Made by a program: the position numbers and the translations under genes
Part shown: positions 12,401 to 23,457 of the stretch, piece after piece
Layout: each line of letters starts with the position of its first letter
Numbering within the stretch: position 1 is the first letter of the stretch
Notes under the pieces: generated by a model
What the model was told of the DNA's origin: nothing
Database searches by the model: none
Seen by the model: only the letters and a program-made list of their open reading frames with translations
Source of the DNA: Smittia aterrima
Lineage: Eukaryota; Arthropoda; Insecta; Diptera; Chironomidae
Length of the DNA stretch: 64,000 nucleotides
Direction: 5' to 3'
Assembly (NCBI GenBank): GCA_033063855.1
Contig: CP093830.1
Location: 19,220,854-19,284,853, forward strand

Positions 12401-14923
12401 ACGTAGAGTTGAAGTCAAAGCTGTCAAATAAGAAAGTTTCTGGGAATTTTTTTCTAATTTCAAAACATGGCTTTGTGTTTTCATGGGTTGATGTGTTTTC
12501 GATTAATTGTTCGTCGCCTTCATCATTTTCAAAATTTGGCAAATTTCGATGTGAATAGGCAAACTTTGGAACCCCCATGCCCAATGATGGAACGCCATAA
12601 ATAGCTGGGATAATATTTTCTTTTGGCTTCAATGGGATTAATTCGCCCGCTGAAATTAAAATTAGGTTAACTTGCTCTTTCTTGAAAGGATTATTGCTCT
12701 TTCTAATGAACTTACAATATTCTTTCTTTGCGTTCGTGATTAAAACTGTATCCGATGATGTAAAGTCTTTCCGGCTATAGTGATCAAAGTCTGGAGTTCT
12801 TCCGAAGTTGATTTTGCCGATTTTATTGTATTTACTGAGCTCTTCGAAGACTGTCGAGTGCTCAATATCATTTCCCTTTTTCAACAACAAAACACTTTGA
12901 TCAACGCCGAGCAATCCAATGAAAGAGTTCGGTCTTGAATGAACGGAAAAGTCGACTTGATCTCCAGGTTTTGCCTCATCCAATGAAAGTTTAATGTCGA
13001 TCTAAAAAAATTCATTGGAACTTTAAACAGTTCCCAATAATTTTATGAAAAAGCTTACGAAGTTTTTAAGTTCATTTCCAAATTCAACGTTCAGTGAGTC
13101 AGAAATAATTTCTCCATCATTTGTGATGTAAAACACAATCACATTGGCATTTGGGACCATCGAGAAAGTTGGAATGAACTCAATCTGATGATTTTTCTTG
13201 TTCTGAACTTTAACGCATTTCGCAACGACAACTTGACCTTTAGCAACAACTTGGAAGGAAAGTTGAGATAAATTGTGAGTAGCCAGCACGTCGATCTTAA
13301 CGTTTTGTGATAGAATTGGTCTGAAAGTTTTAAAAAAATTTGTTTAATTTAAATTTATGTTTATAAACGTTACACGAACTCACTTTTTTGTGACCAACTT
13401 TGTTTGAATATATTGTCCACTCTCAGTTTCTGATTTCCAAATACTTAATAATTTTTTTTCGGTTTTTAAATAGTTCGCAATGACATCGATTCTTGTTGTA
13501 TTTTCGTGAAGCTCAATACCAATTTCAGCAAAACCATTTGATAAGAAAACTTCCTTCTTTTGAATGAAAGACTGTATTTCTCGACATTTATAAGTCTCGA
13601 TCGGCTCAGATGGATCACGGTGGTAGAAATATTCCCGTTGACATGTTTCCATCACATCGTAATATTGCTTAATAGAAAAGACTACAGGATTTCTCTTATC
13701 AGTAATTGGCATTTTTTTGTCGTGAGAGGTCACAGTGGCTGTGACTTTGAATGGCAATCCAGGTTTGAACTTATGTGAGCTTTTAATCAACTTGATGAGA
13801 TGAGGAGTTTTATGGATCCTCACAGTTGCCGTTGAGTTTTGTTGCTTTCCTGTGAGCTCTTCGGTGAAAGTCGCGAAAAGCTTTACAGTTCTCTCGAAGT
13901 CTTTGTCTTTGATTTGAAGCTCTTCCTCGATATCAAACTCAATCGTCTTTTTGCCATGGACGCTAACAAATTTTACCACATTGGGTGATATTGTTCTGTG
14001 TATGAAATTATTTCTCCGAAAATTAATTTCTAGAACTTCTGCAGTTATTGTTGCATTTCCAGTTGCAATTTTACCAAAAGTATATTTTGCTCCAATAGTC
14101 GCTGTGATTTTTCCTTCCTTAAAATTAGCATCGGGATTTGCTTCGATTGTCAACTCTAAATTAGGCAAAACATATTCAGCCACTTCGAATTCTTTCTCAG
14201 CTAATTTATCGCTATCGTGTTCCACGTGAATCTTCCACAAACCCAAGACAGGAGAGTCTGAAAGTTGAAGCTCACTTTGGAAAACTCCTTTGGTCAAAGC
14301 AACATCGTCGAATTGTTTGATTCTATTCTCAGCTCCGTCAGTTATGTGAACTTTAACTTTTGGGTTTTTCAAAGGTTTCATATCAGCGTCTAAGACAAGA
14401 ACTCGAAACTGAACCTTATCACTTGGTTTGTAAATTGATTTGTCGGTTTGCACAAATACTGAATTATTTTTCAAATTCATATCAAGTTTGACCTTTTTTT
14501 GAAATTGCTCTGATAAGCTTTTAGCTACCAAGTGGTAATCTCCATACGGTTGATCTTTAAGCTGTGAGTTGAATTTTATTTATTTGTGAAATTTATTAAT
14601 CATGTAACTTACATTGAACTCGACTAGTTGGGTTCCATTTTTAAGTTGAACTCTTTTACTTGCAAATGTTTTGCCTGGCAGTTCAAAGTTTTCTAAAGAA
14701 ATTTCGATGTTTTCTCTCGCGTCGTATCCTTGAGCCGTTAAAGAAACTTGATATTTCTGTCGAAAACGAAGAAACTTCGGGCCAATAATTGTGAAGAATC
14801 TAAAGAAATTTTCTAAACTAGAACTGAGAAATCTTTTTATTTCTTTTAACGAACTAACCCTTCACTAGATATTTGATCACAAAACAAAATAAGTAAAAGC
14901 AGTTTGATTATTTTAAACTTCAT
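9487..14923 (-). CDS. Thioester-containing protein (TEP; complement C3/alpha-2-macroglobulin superfamily)
   Basis: Ten exons join in perfect phase: 14859-14923, 14613-14799, 13384-14561, 13059-13320, 12716-13001, 12403-12649, 11703-12350, 10389-11652, 9941-10094, 9487-9614. They encode 1,472 aa. Residues 1-20 form a signal peptide (MKFKIIKLLLLILFC), so the protein is secreted, presumably into haemolymph. In the family it binds microbial or damaged surfaces covalently. Macroglobulin domains fill the N-terminal half, including the characteristic FVQTDKSIYKPSDKVQFRV. The bait/hypervariable region is near KPKENIIPAIYG, followed by SWIITGFSVDPIFGLGLT. The thioester site is intact (GCGEQ, Cys964-Gln967), with a candidate catalytic His1078 (VSHTYMQGG). 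The C-terminal receptor-binding-like domain ends at a short last exon. Only one cysteine follows the thioester, so the cysteine-rich tail of classical fly TEPs is absent. The 66-nt intron 12650-12715 is in frame without stops and is easily mistaken for coding. Confidence 0.93.
10190..10262 (-). tRNA. tRNA-like gene, anticodon CCC (Gly) by structure, inside a TEP intron
   Basis: A 73-nt cloverleaf lies on the same strand as TEP, inside its intron 10095-10388. The acceptor stem GGGGCAG/CTGCTCC pairs fully (one G-U). The D-arm contains AGTGGTTA. The anticodon arm GCAG-TTCCCAA-CTGC gives CCC. The B-box is GTTCGAATC, and a T6 run 5 nt after the 3' end could terminate Pol III. Defects are a G-A mismatch at the base of the anticodon stem and a T-loop one nucleotide too long (CCGAG-8 nt-TTCGG). 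It could be a functional tRNA-Gly(CCC), a decayed copy or a tRNA-derived SINE head. Confidence 0.6.
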
Positions 14924-16216
14924 TTCGATTGAAAAATATTTTCTGAACTTTCCGACACAAAATATTACAATTTACTGAAGAACTTTATCGCGAAGCTCGA
15001 GCTTAAATATGCAAGCCAATGAAAAACGCATATGTCAGCAGTTTATACAAAACTAAAGTTCAACGATTGGCTGCGATCAGCGACAACAAAATTATCAACA
15101 AGATGATAGTCAACAAGCAGCAAAATGTAAGATCAGCAAAATCAAAAGTCTCGTCAACAGTGGCGCAATCAATTTCCTGTACGCATTCTTGGAAATTCAT
15201 CTTCTGGCGACGACAGTGCGAAAGGATCGTGCTTCTCGCGGCCGCAGCTTAGGATTCATCAAAAACGAAACATTATCGACTTTGTTTCCGTCTAAAGACA
15301 GATCGAAATCCCTTGCGCTTCATCAGCGAAACATCAATCAATAACCCAGATTATATATGATTGATTCAATCGTTTCTTGGAAAATTTTCTTTACAATAAT
15401 AATTATTGAATAACTTTGTTATCAATTGCTTGAGAAAGTAGAACACAGTCCATTTTAAAACCTTAGTTTAATTTAATCATTTTTACGAATTTCTGTTTTA
15501 AACACACTTTTCTTTATCAATTTGACTTTTTAAGTGAGATGTTTATAATAAAGCTTAATTGAGCGATTTGATAGCAAATCATTTATTAAATATTCTCCTT
15601 ATAGAAAATAACAAATAAAAAATTCTCCTTATAGAATTTATAATCAAATTAAAACAATTTTCCTTATAGAATTTTTTAAACAATTTAAGGTAAAACGAAA
15701 ACTGGAAAAAAATTGTTTTAATTTGATTATAATTTTTTTTTTATTAGACTCGATGGTTATTACTTTCAAGTTGATAGCCTAATGAGTCAATTTTTCTTTT
15801 TCTGCCAGAACACACTGAAACAAAATATTACAGATTCCTGAAAAATGAATTTTATTTTCGATTTCAAATCAACAAATAAATTTATTGTTCAATTATTATT
15901 TTTATTTCCAATGAATTTGATAGAATAGTTCAACAACTTACGACTAACACATTTTTCTTTTAAAACTTTATCGCCAATTGAAATAACGAATTGATGTGCA
16001 ACATCTCGATTCAAGAATTTTAAGATTTTTTTTTTCGATGAAGTTCTTTTAACAAATCAAGAAATAATATTTTTCCAATCAGTTTTGAGTTTGAATCTAA
16101 GCAAACTCTTCAACTACTTAGTCAATGATTATAAATGATTTGATTTCTTATTCACTCGACTTCATTTTAAGATTACAAAAGTCACATTTAGCTTTTTAAG
16201 TTTCTTCTAATCAAAA
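14924..16216. other. Intergenic region upstream of TEP
   Basis: This is the presumed TEP promoter side and the 3' flank of the zinc-finger gene. The only structured element seen is the foldback repeat at 15594-15732. The open frame 15019-15252 (+) has no protein hallmarks. Confidence 0.6.
15594..15732. repeat. Small foldback repeat with three copies of a CTCCTTATAGAA-like unit
   Basis: A perfect 24-bp inverted repeat has arms at 15638-15661 and 15709-15732 with 47 nt between. Just upstream and overlapping the left arm, the unit TCCTTATAGAA occurs three times, near 15596, 15626 and 15660. It may be a MITE remnant or a hairpin; no coding capacity. Confidence 0.6.
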
Positions 16217-17281
16217 TTATTTCCTTCGAGTATACTCGACAATCTCATGATCTAACAAGTCTCCCTCTTTATCCTGATGAGCTGTCATGTGTCGAGTTAG
16301 ATGATGACGCTCTCTAAATGATTCGGAACAAACTGGACATTTCAGTTTCTCTTCACGTTTACGTCTATTCGGATCGTGAACGTTTTCATTTTTATGATGA
16401 GACCTCATGTGATAAACTAAATCACTTGTCATTCTAAAGCTAATATTACATTTCGCACAAACGTTTTGCGCTGGTAAAGAAAGAGCTCCGAGCGTTGTTG
16501 GAAGCAGAGTTGATAGAATTGCCGCCGCTGGGTTTCTAATGAATTGCTCGGGTTGATTCATGAAAACGTGAGGATTTGATGAACCGAATTGAAAGTTTTG
16601 AAATCGTCCATGATCAGAATGATCTTTAATGAATCCTTGACCGTCCGTCGAGTTTGAATTGTTTCGATAAAGAAATTGTCTGAATTTTCCTTGCTGAGTG
16701 AAGTTGTTGGGTTGTTCGATTGCTTGAAACGCGCTAGAGTTGATGAAGTGACTGTAATCGTGTCGAAAGTTTGACGACGGCGGGCTGTACGATATTGGTG
16801 GACTCGCCGATGAACAACTCAAGTGATCAGGACTTATCGGAGGTGAAACCGAAGAATCCACATTCAATATTTGCGAGACTTTCGAGAAAGCACTTCGAGG
16901 CATTTCATTCGAATTCACATCTGAAGTCTTCTCGCTTTCCACTGAACTCTTTGATAATCCTGAACTGAATCTTGTTTCACTCGACTTTAAGTTCACAAAG
17001 TCTTCGTTGATTAATTTGCTATGACTTCGATTAATGAGATCCGATCGTACACTCAACTCTGTCAAGGGATATCCCGAGACATTCACATCAGGTGAATTGT
17101 TATTCCTATGCTTGTGCTTTAACTTTTCATCCGGCAACATCAGAAAAGCGACATCAAACGATCGCTTAGCTGGAGCTTTAGCTGTGATGCTCTTTAACTG
17201 CTGATAGTCTTCATTAAAACTTATTCCCGTCGGCGACATTGTTAAATCAACGTGAGGCTCACTTGCCACATCGTTTGTCAT
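16217..17281 (-). CDS. C2H2 zinc-finger transcription factor with two C-terminal fingers (PRDM8/ZNF488-like)
   Basis: This is a single-exon 354-aa protein. Finger 1 is Cys275-His296 (CAKCNISFRMTSDLVYHMRSHH). Finger 2 is Cys315-His335 (CPVCSESFRERHHLTRHM). They are linked by a basic RRKREEKLK segment. The two fingers and linker look like the C-terminal pair of PRDM8/ZNF488 proteins, but there is no PR/SET domain. The rest is Ser/Pro/Asn-rich and probably disordered, apart from a conserved-looking block SFDVAFLMLPDE at residues 41-52 after a basic AKR, a possible co-regulator or nuclear-localisation motif. An in-frame TGA two codons before the ATG supports the start. A nuclear DNA-binding role is inferred from the fingers. 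Confidence 0.85.
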   Translation of the reverse strand: MTNDVASEPHVDLTMSPTGISFNEDYQQLKSITAKAPAKRSFDVAFLMLPDEKLKHKHRNNNSPDVNVSGYPLTELSVRSDLINRSHSKLINEDFVNLKSSETRFSSGLSKSSVESEKTSDVNSNEMPRSAFSKVSQILNVDSSVSPPISPDHLSCSSASPPISYSPPSSNFRHDYSHFINSSAFQAIEQPNNFTQQGKFRQFLYRNNSNSTDGQGFIKDHSDHGRFQNFQFGSSNPHVFMNQPEQFIRNPAAAILSTLLPTTLGALSLPAQNVCAKCNISFRMTSDLVYHMRSHHKNENVHDPNRRKREEKLKCPVCSESFRERHHLTRHMTAHQDKEGDLLDHEIVEYTRRK

Positions 17282-20200
17282 TGTTCAGAAGAAGAAAAAA
17301 AGTATCCACAAAAAACTCCGATCAAATAACTTTCACGACTTTATTTCTCTATGACAAGTGCTCGACTGAACTCGTCGACCAATGTATGTACTGCTTATAT
17401 AAATTAACTTCCCTCGACTGCAGTCATCTCTTCTTCGTCAGTGTATGTTATCATTCATCATTCATTACCAACCCTGCGCATATTGAAAATTTTGTACGAA
17501 ATATTGTAGGAAAGCAAAGCTGTTTTCGAAAAAACATATTTGGTTACACATAAAAAATCTGATGCCTTTGTTAAGGGGAAAAGCGAGCAATGACTGCGAC
17601 GATGACGGGGCGTGGCTTTGATATTTGAAAATCTACAAGTTTTTCTTTTGTGGGTGTTGGCGAATGAAATTCCAATCCTGAGCTAGCAGCACTTGATAAT
17701 ATTCTGCAGATTCTCGCTTTTCGATTATAAAGCTATCGAGAAAAAATGGCTACACATGTTTCTCACACAATATTTCAACGTCTGAACTGGGAATAAATAT
17801 ATTTTCTGTGTTGCGGCTTAAAATATGTGCGAAACATCATGAGAATGTTTTCAGTTACCTATGCTTCGTGTTCATGTTTCTTAGGCGAAGTAGAACTATC
17901 GACGACGGAGAAAAGTTGTGGGAGCGGAAAATCTTCTGTGAAAGTTTGAAGAAAGTTGTCGTGCAAAATTTCAAGTGAAAATTATTTTTCCCAAGAAGTC
18001 AATGTTCACACATCGTCGAACATAATTTTTCATGTATCGAATCAGGTGTCATGGGCTGACACGTGACTATCGTTAATAAAATGACAAATCGCTATGCAGA
18101 CACGACGCACCAATTCGTTTCGAGTTTGCTCAACGATTGTCACATTTTTCCTTTCATGTGATAAATCTTTTGGTTAAATAAAATCAATTCAGGATCGACG
18201 ATCGCACAGATGTTTTCTCATTGCACTTTTCAATCTATTCCCCTACCGCTGAACAAACTAGGGTTAAGTAATACAGAAATGTTTTGTGATGAGTTCATTT
18301 CGAGTTTGTTCGAGGGTGTTCTCCTTGTTTCACTTCATGCTAAATGATTCGCTTTCGCTTCGCGGACGTTTAAGTTAGTTACTGGTGTGTGGTTGAGAAA
18401 TGTCTTTGTTTAAAATTGGAATTAAAAATTGAAGTTCTTCAACAGCAAAGTCATTAATCTAATTCATGAAGTTTCAACTTTCGAGATCACTTTAAAACAG
18501 AAACAAAAATGTTTCAATTCGAAATAAATTTAAAGATCTGATTGCAACAAGAAATATTTAACTTCAATCAAAAAAATCTCACAGATGTTGTATCAATGCC
18601 CCTTGTTTTCTCTTATCCACTGTTGTGAGGGTTAAACCATTAAATCCTGCAACTAAAGACTTCCCTTCCCTCGATGATGTTTTGCACAATATTTAAAAGG
18701 ATCAGGAGAACAAGTGAATAGCGAGAGCCTTTATCATCATAAATTCATTATTGACTGTAATTTCGATTGTATAGAAATGATTTTTTCTGGTATCCTTGGG
18801 CCATATGCTTCGAAAGCAATATGTGTTTTTAAGAGATGTGTGCGTAGCTACTGCTCGTCAATGAGAGAACGAAATTAGACCTGACACCCCTAGAACCGCC
18901 ACCCCGAATTAATCTCTCGTGAACAAATGTTCTCATTGCAATTTGTTTCATTGTTTTGCAACCAAAATTTAGAAACTGCGAACCACTTTTACATATGTCC
19001 ACATAAAAAAATATGCCAAGAGCATATGGAACAAAGCCTGAGTTTGAGTATCGTTGTCAATATGTTCATCTGGTTTCGCTTTTCATCTAATAAACTAACT
19101 TTCGTGGTTTTCACTGAAGTGTTCATTAAAATATTTCACTTGACGAAGTCTGTCGCGATTCGAATCGAATTTGACTTTAAAAATTAACAATTTCCTTGAA
19201 CTTGAAGTGAAGGTCGAAGGATCTCCCTTCCACTCAATTTCTTTCATGTTTAAAACTCTTGTCAACTTCATTAGTCAAAGGTCTCTCAAGATTGCTAAAA
19301 TAAAATTGATTTCGAAGGAACATTTATTGAATTTTTAGTATGTCGACTCGAAGGTGTTTTCTCTGAGTAGAAATAAATCAAATTTCATTCAAACCTTGTT
19401 ACATTTCATGTCACAGTGTCGATTCTCGAAGAGTAATGGCATATTTCAGCCCCGAGCGGCCTGAAACCAATCAATCACTTATTGGAAGAAGAGTGATCTC
19501 TACTTTGTGTTGTGTGACTTCAATAAAGCGGAAAATTGACCATTTGAACTCTATTTCAAGAAAACAGAATCGATAAGCTCGATATTTATATTAACTCGAA
19601 GCTGAGCAGTGCGTTATCTAATTACGTTGATTACTCGAGGGAGACGACTCAAAAGAAATCTCTTTAAAAAGAAAAATGTTTCGCAATTTTCAACGCTTGA
19701 TTGTCAAAGGAATTGTCAAACTCTTTCCCACGGAAGGAAGAGAAGTTGACTCTGTTCGATTCGCCACTGTTAACAAGCAAAACGAATTGCTTACTGCATG
19801 GACTTGCGAGCAAATGGTTTTAATGTAGTGAACAGCGAAATGCTCTCGAAACGTCAGCATTGAATATTTAATCATATTTAGAGCCAAATCATAAATCTTT
19901 TCCAAAATGCGCATATCAAATTGATTTCCTGCCTTTAAATCGAGACTCGAAGCATGGAGAAAACAAATTCTGATAACAAACAAGACACAATGAGGGTGAA
20001 TAATATTTTTTCTCGGCACCATAAGTCATCCTAATGGTCGTTTATGGCATCATCGTTCTATCACGGCTGATAATTGAATACGATTTGCGATGCTCAACAT
20101 TTTTTGATGACGTCATAAACGTTTTATGGCGAAAAGTTCTCTTAGCATTCCGAATAAATTGTGTTAATGGCGACTGAAATGGTCGAGTTAGAGTTGAAAA

Positions 20201-21511
20201 GACTTTTTAGTTGTTATCAAAAAAAGCTTTCATTGAATTCACATTTTGGTTTGAGCTCAAGGAGCTAAAAGTTCATTTCTCCTTTTCCTAGAAATTGAAT
20301 TTATTTTCTTCCCTCTTCCAAATCGAACAAAAGAGGAAACTCAACAACTTTTGTGAACACAATCTGAGCAGTGATTCGCACGACAAATTTTAATTCCATG
20401 GTTTCATATTAAGAGGGCAAATTAATATCTTTAGAGAACAAACTCACCGCAAATGACACTGGAAATATAAAAGAATAGAGAGAATGGAATCGGCTTAAAA
20501 TTCATCCGTTTGTTATGAAAACAAATCGTTATTTATTACAAGCGCAATGGAATCAGGTAAAGTTCCCCGGAAAATTCCCTAAACCCTCCCACAAGCGTCA
20601 GTTCTTGTTAATCCGATTGTCTGAATTATTAAATCTTAATTTATTTCATCAACATTCATTCATTCATTGTTTCATAAGACTATTAGGATTGTTATCTGGA
20701 AGGTTACAAAATTTTGAGCGAGGAATCGATTCTGCCGACTCAACGTAACAATGGATTATTAAAACTTTTTTTCCATTGCTCTCTGCGTTTTAAATTATGG
20801 ATTTCTGTCGCAATGTTGAAAAAAAAAACTTTTTTTGGTGAAACAAAGCACGAAGTGTAATGAAATGAATAACGAGATAAGAAATGAATAAAATGTTGTT
20901 CACTCTTTCGCTCTTGCGAGTGAGGGTGGGGATGAATTTAAAGTTCACCTTCGTCAACATCTCGAAAACACTTAATCTTTCAATTGTTTTGCTTCTTCTC
21001 TTATCTCAACCACAATACAAACGATTAGGAAATGAACTAATTGTATATGAAAAGGAAATTAAATGTATTATGTTTCTCACACAAATTTGACGTGACAACA
21101 ATAAAAGCTGCCAATTTATTATGTTGTGCGTCGGCGAAGTAGAAGAATTAGGGGAGGAAATCCTTCGGAAATCCACTGAGTTAAAAAGAGTCAACGAGGG
21201 GGAAAGATGATGATACTTTAACGCAATTAGCTTTAAATTGATTGAAAAGTCAAACACTTTTTCATTTCTCCGAAGGGAAAACGAAATTAACAGTCGAATT
21301 ATTTGATCTGGTGGCGATTTAATCAAAGCTTTGGGGAAAAATTTCTGAGAACATTGAAATTGAGTTGCGACAACATTTTTGTTCACATTTCTTTTATAAA
21401 ACTAAATTTATTTCATTCGCGGCTTTCACAAACATTGATTAAATACGGAAAATAACTTAGAATTTTAGTAAATAGAGTTGAGGAATGAGATCTCCTCAGA
21501 AGCAGAGTTAT
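17282..21511. other. Gene-poor intergenic stretch
   Basis: No supported gene. It would contain the promoter of the zinc-finger gene near 17.3-17.6 kb. Open frames at 18927-19187 (+), 19690-20022 (-) and 21006-21386 (-) carry no recognisable domain. One isolated TGACGTCA palindrome lies at 20108-20115. Confidence 0.55.
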
Positions 21512-21945
21512 TCAGAGAATGATTCGCGAGTTCTCTTGCTCGAGTCTCGTGCGAGTTTTGCGTTGTTGAAAAGCATCGAAAAGGATCTTGTTGGATCGGT
21601 AATAATGAGGATTCTCTTGAATTGTGAGCTCAGGTGCATATGAGTGTTCGATTGCTACGATTTCTTGTTCAAGTTGAACAATCTTTGGTAATTGTTGATT
21701 GTTGGTCAATTGGGGATGATACTCGGAGTGAATTCTAAGCTGTGTTATACGTTTCGACAATGGAAAGAACTCCCCATCTCCCGATTCTTCTTCTCGGGTT
21801 CGTTTTCTGAAATAAACGAAAATTTATACAAATGAACGGAAACATTAACAACAACAAAGAAAATATAAAATTTTGCTTATTTCGTTAGTTTCCGAAACGT
21901 TGCGGAACTTGACTTTGTCTTCAGACGAACCTACCGTTCAGTCAT
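21512..21945 (-). CDS. Small uncharacterised protein, 101 aa, acidic/basic N-terminus
   Basis: Exon 1 (21935-21945) contributes only 11 coding nucleotides, ATG plus MTE. Exon 2 (21512-21806) follows after a 128-nt intron with donor CG|GTAGGT and acceptor TTTCAG. The 101-aa protein begins MTERKRTREEESGDGEFFPL, a nuclear-localisation-like basic stretch followed by acidic residues. It continues with a leucine/isoleucine-rich middle and a C-terminal helix around HYYRSNKILFDAFQQRKTR. No signal peptide or membrane segment. The C-terminal helix faintly recalls the VCP/p97-binding helix of VCF1/FAM104 proteins (YxxNxxLxxA pattern). That is a weak visual comparison, and I do not assign a function. Confidence 0.75.
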
Positions 21946-23457
21946 GGTACTACAAATGGCTGCTTTTAGCTGAGGATTCACTGACAATTTAAAAAAAATT
22001 CGATTTTAATGAAAATTAAATTATTTCAGCGAGGGCTTGGTATCACTCTTGTTTTTGTTCGAGGGGCTTGGTAGCACAGCGTTTTCTAATGTTGTTCTAT
22101 TTGTAGCGATTCCTCAACTTGGGCGACGGTAGCGCTACTCACATTTCACTAGCGGCTACTCAATTGGCTACTCAAAAACTATTTAAAAATTAATAAAAGT
22201 CGACAGCGTGCGATTCAAACTCAAAGAAACTGCTTTTATAGCTTTTGAATATGATTAACAACAAATGGCTTAGTTTATATACAGTAAGTTATACTTTGAG
22301 AGGAAAAACGAACATTAATATCAAAGTTTTCAAGGTTTGTTGGCTACATGGAAGCAGCTCATGACGTTATTTTTGAAACATAAAACTCTAACTAATCGAG
22401 GAGTTATTAAATCAAGAAAAAAATCTCTTTCTTATTTAATTTTTATCACATTATTAAAATATTAAACACGAAAAAATTCATTAAACTTTAATCCAAGAAA
22501 TCTTATCATCCAACAGTCGACTAAGTTAGTCGGATGATTTGATTCGATTTCATTGCGACAACCCCATTTCAGATTGTCCAAAGAAACTGTGTGATTAGAT
22601 TGTATAAGAGATGTCGACGTAATACTCTGTTTTGTTACCAGCAGTGCATTTGAAAGTTTTAAGGAAAAAATTCCATCCTATCTACGAAAGAAATATCCTT
22701 TTCTCGATAAAGTTCTTCTACGGGAAATAAAATCCTTGCATTGGAATGTTTTGCCATCAGATTCTTTTCATTACTTTAGTTGCTAAGAAACTAATTAAAA
22801 TGATATGTTTTCATATTTTCTTTCATTCGCAACTTGTAACTCCAGTCATTTTCATTATCTAAGCGCTACCAAACGCTTTTTCATGGCTGTACGCTTAGAA
22901 CGCTTCAGAATCAATCCCTAAGGAACTACATAACAGATTATTCATCGTTTGATTTGATAGTTTCGAAAAGAATGAAAGAATAAAAGAAAATTTCCTGAAG
23001 AGATTGAAATTTTGTTTGAAATGAGCGTAAGCAAAAACTTTTCATTTGTTTGTCTACGACAATTTCAATTCTCACTTTTGGATTTGAGAAATGCTGATCG
23101 CGATACTTTGAATTCATTGGATACTTTGAAAGCCGCCGATCATTCAACAAACGAGATCGTAAGTCACATTAAAATTTCAACTTGTTTTAGAGTATTTGTA
23201 GACACATTTCATATCCGTTAGCGTTTCGCTTCAATATCTTTTTGAAATTATTGCTTGCATTGATCTCCCGTCGTCGTCCCGTCGTCTTATGTCTTCTAGT
23301 TTTGATGTTTTCTATTTTTTTTTTCATTTTGATATTCGGTGATTAGGGTTAAAATAGTTTTGTTTTCTTTATGTCTTTAAATGGATCTCAATTGTGCCCT
23401 TAGATTAATTTCTCTTTGATTAAACTTATTTCTTAGCGGATTCACTTTGTCACAAAT
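21946..23457. other. Intergenic region, no gene seen
   Basis: AT-rich sequence. Two imperfect copies of GAGGGCTTGGTATCAC occur 30 bp apart (22031-22046 and 22061-22077). The far end includes the 3' UTR of the amino acid transporter (minus strand). Open frames here are short and unconvincing. Confidence 0.5.

Noticed and set aside
19690..20022. 110-aa minus-strand open frame
   Set aside because: No recognisable features; likely chance.
21006..21386. 126-aa minus-strand open frame
   Set aside because: Composition of intergenic AT-rich DNA, no start context and no homology recognised.
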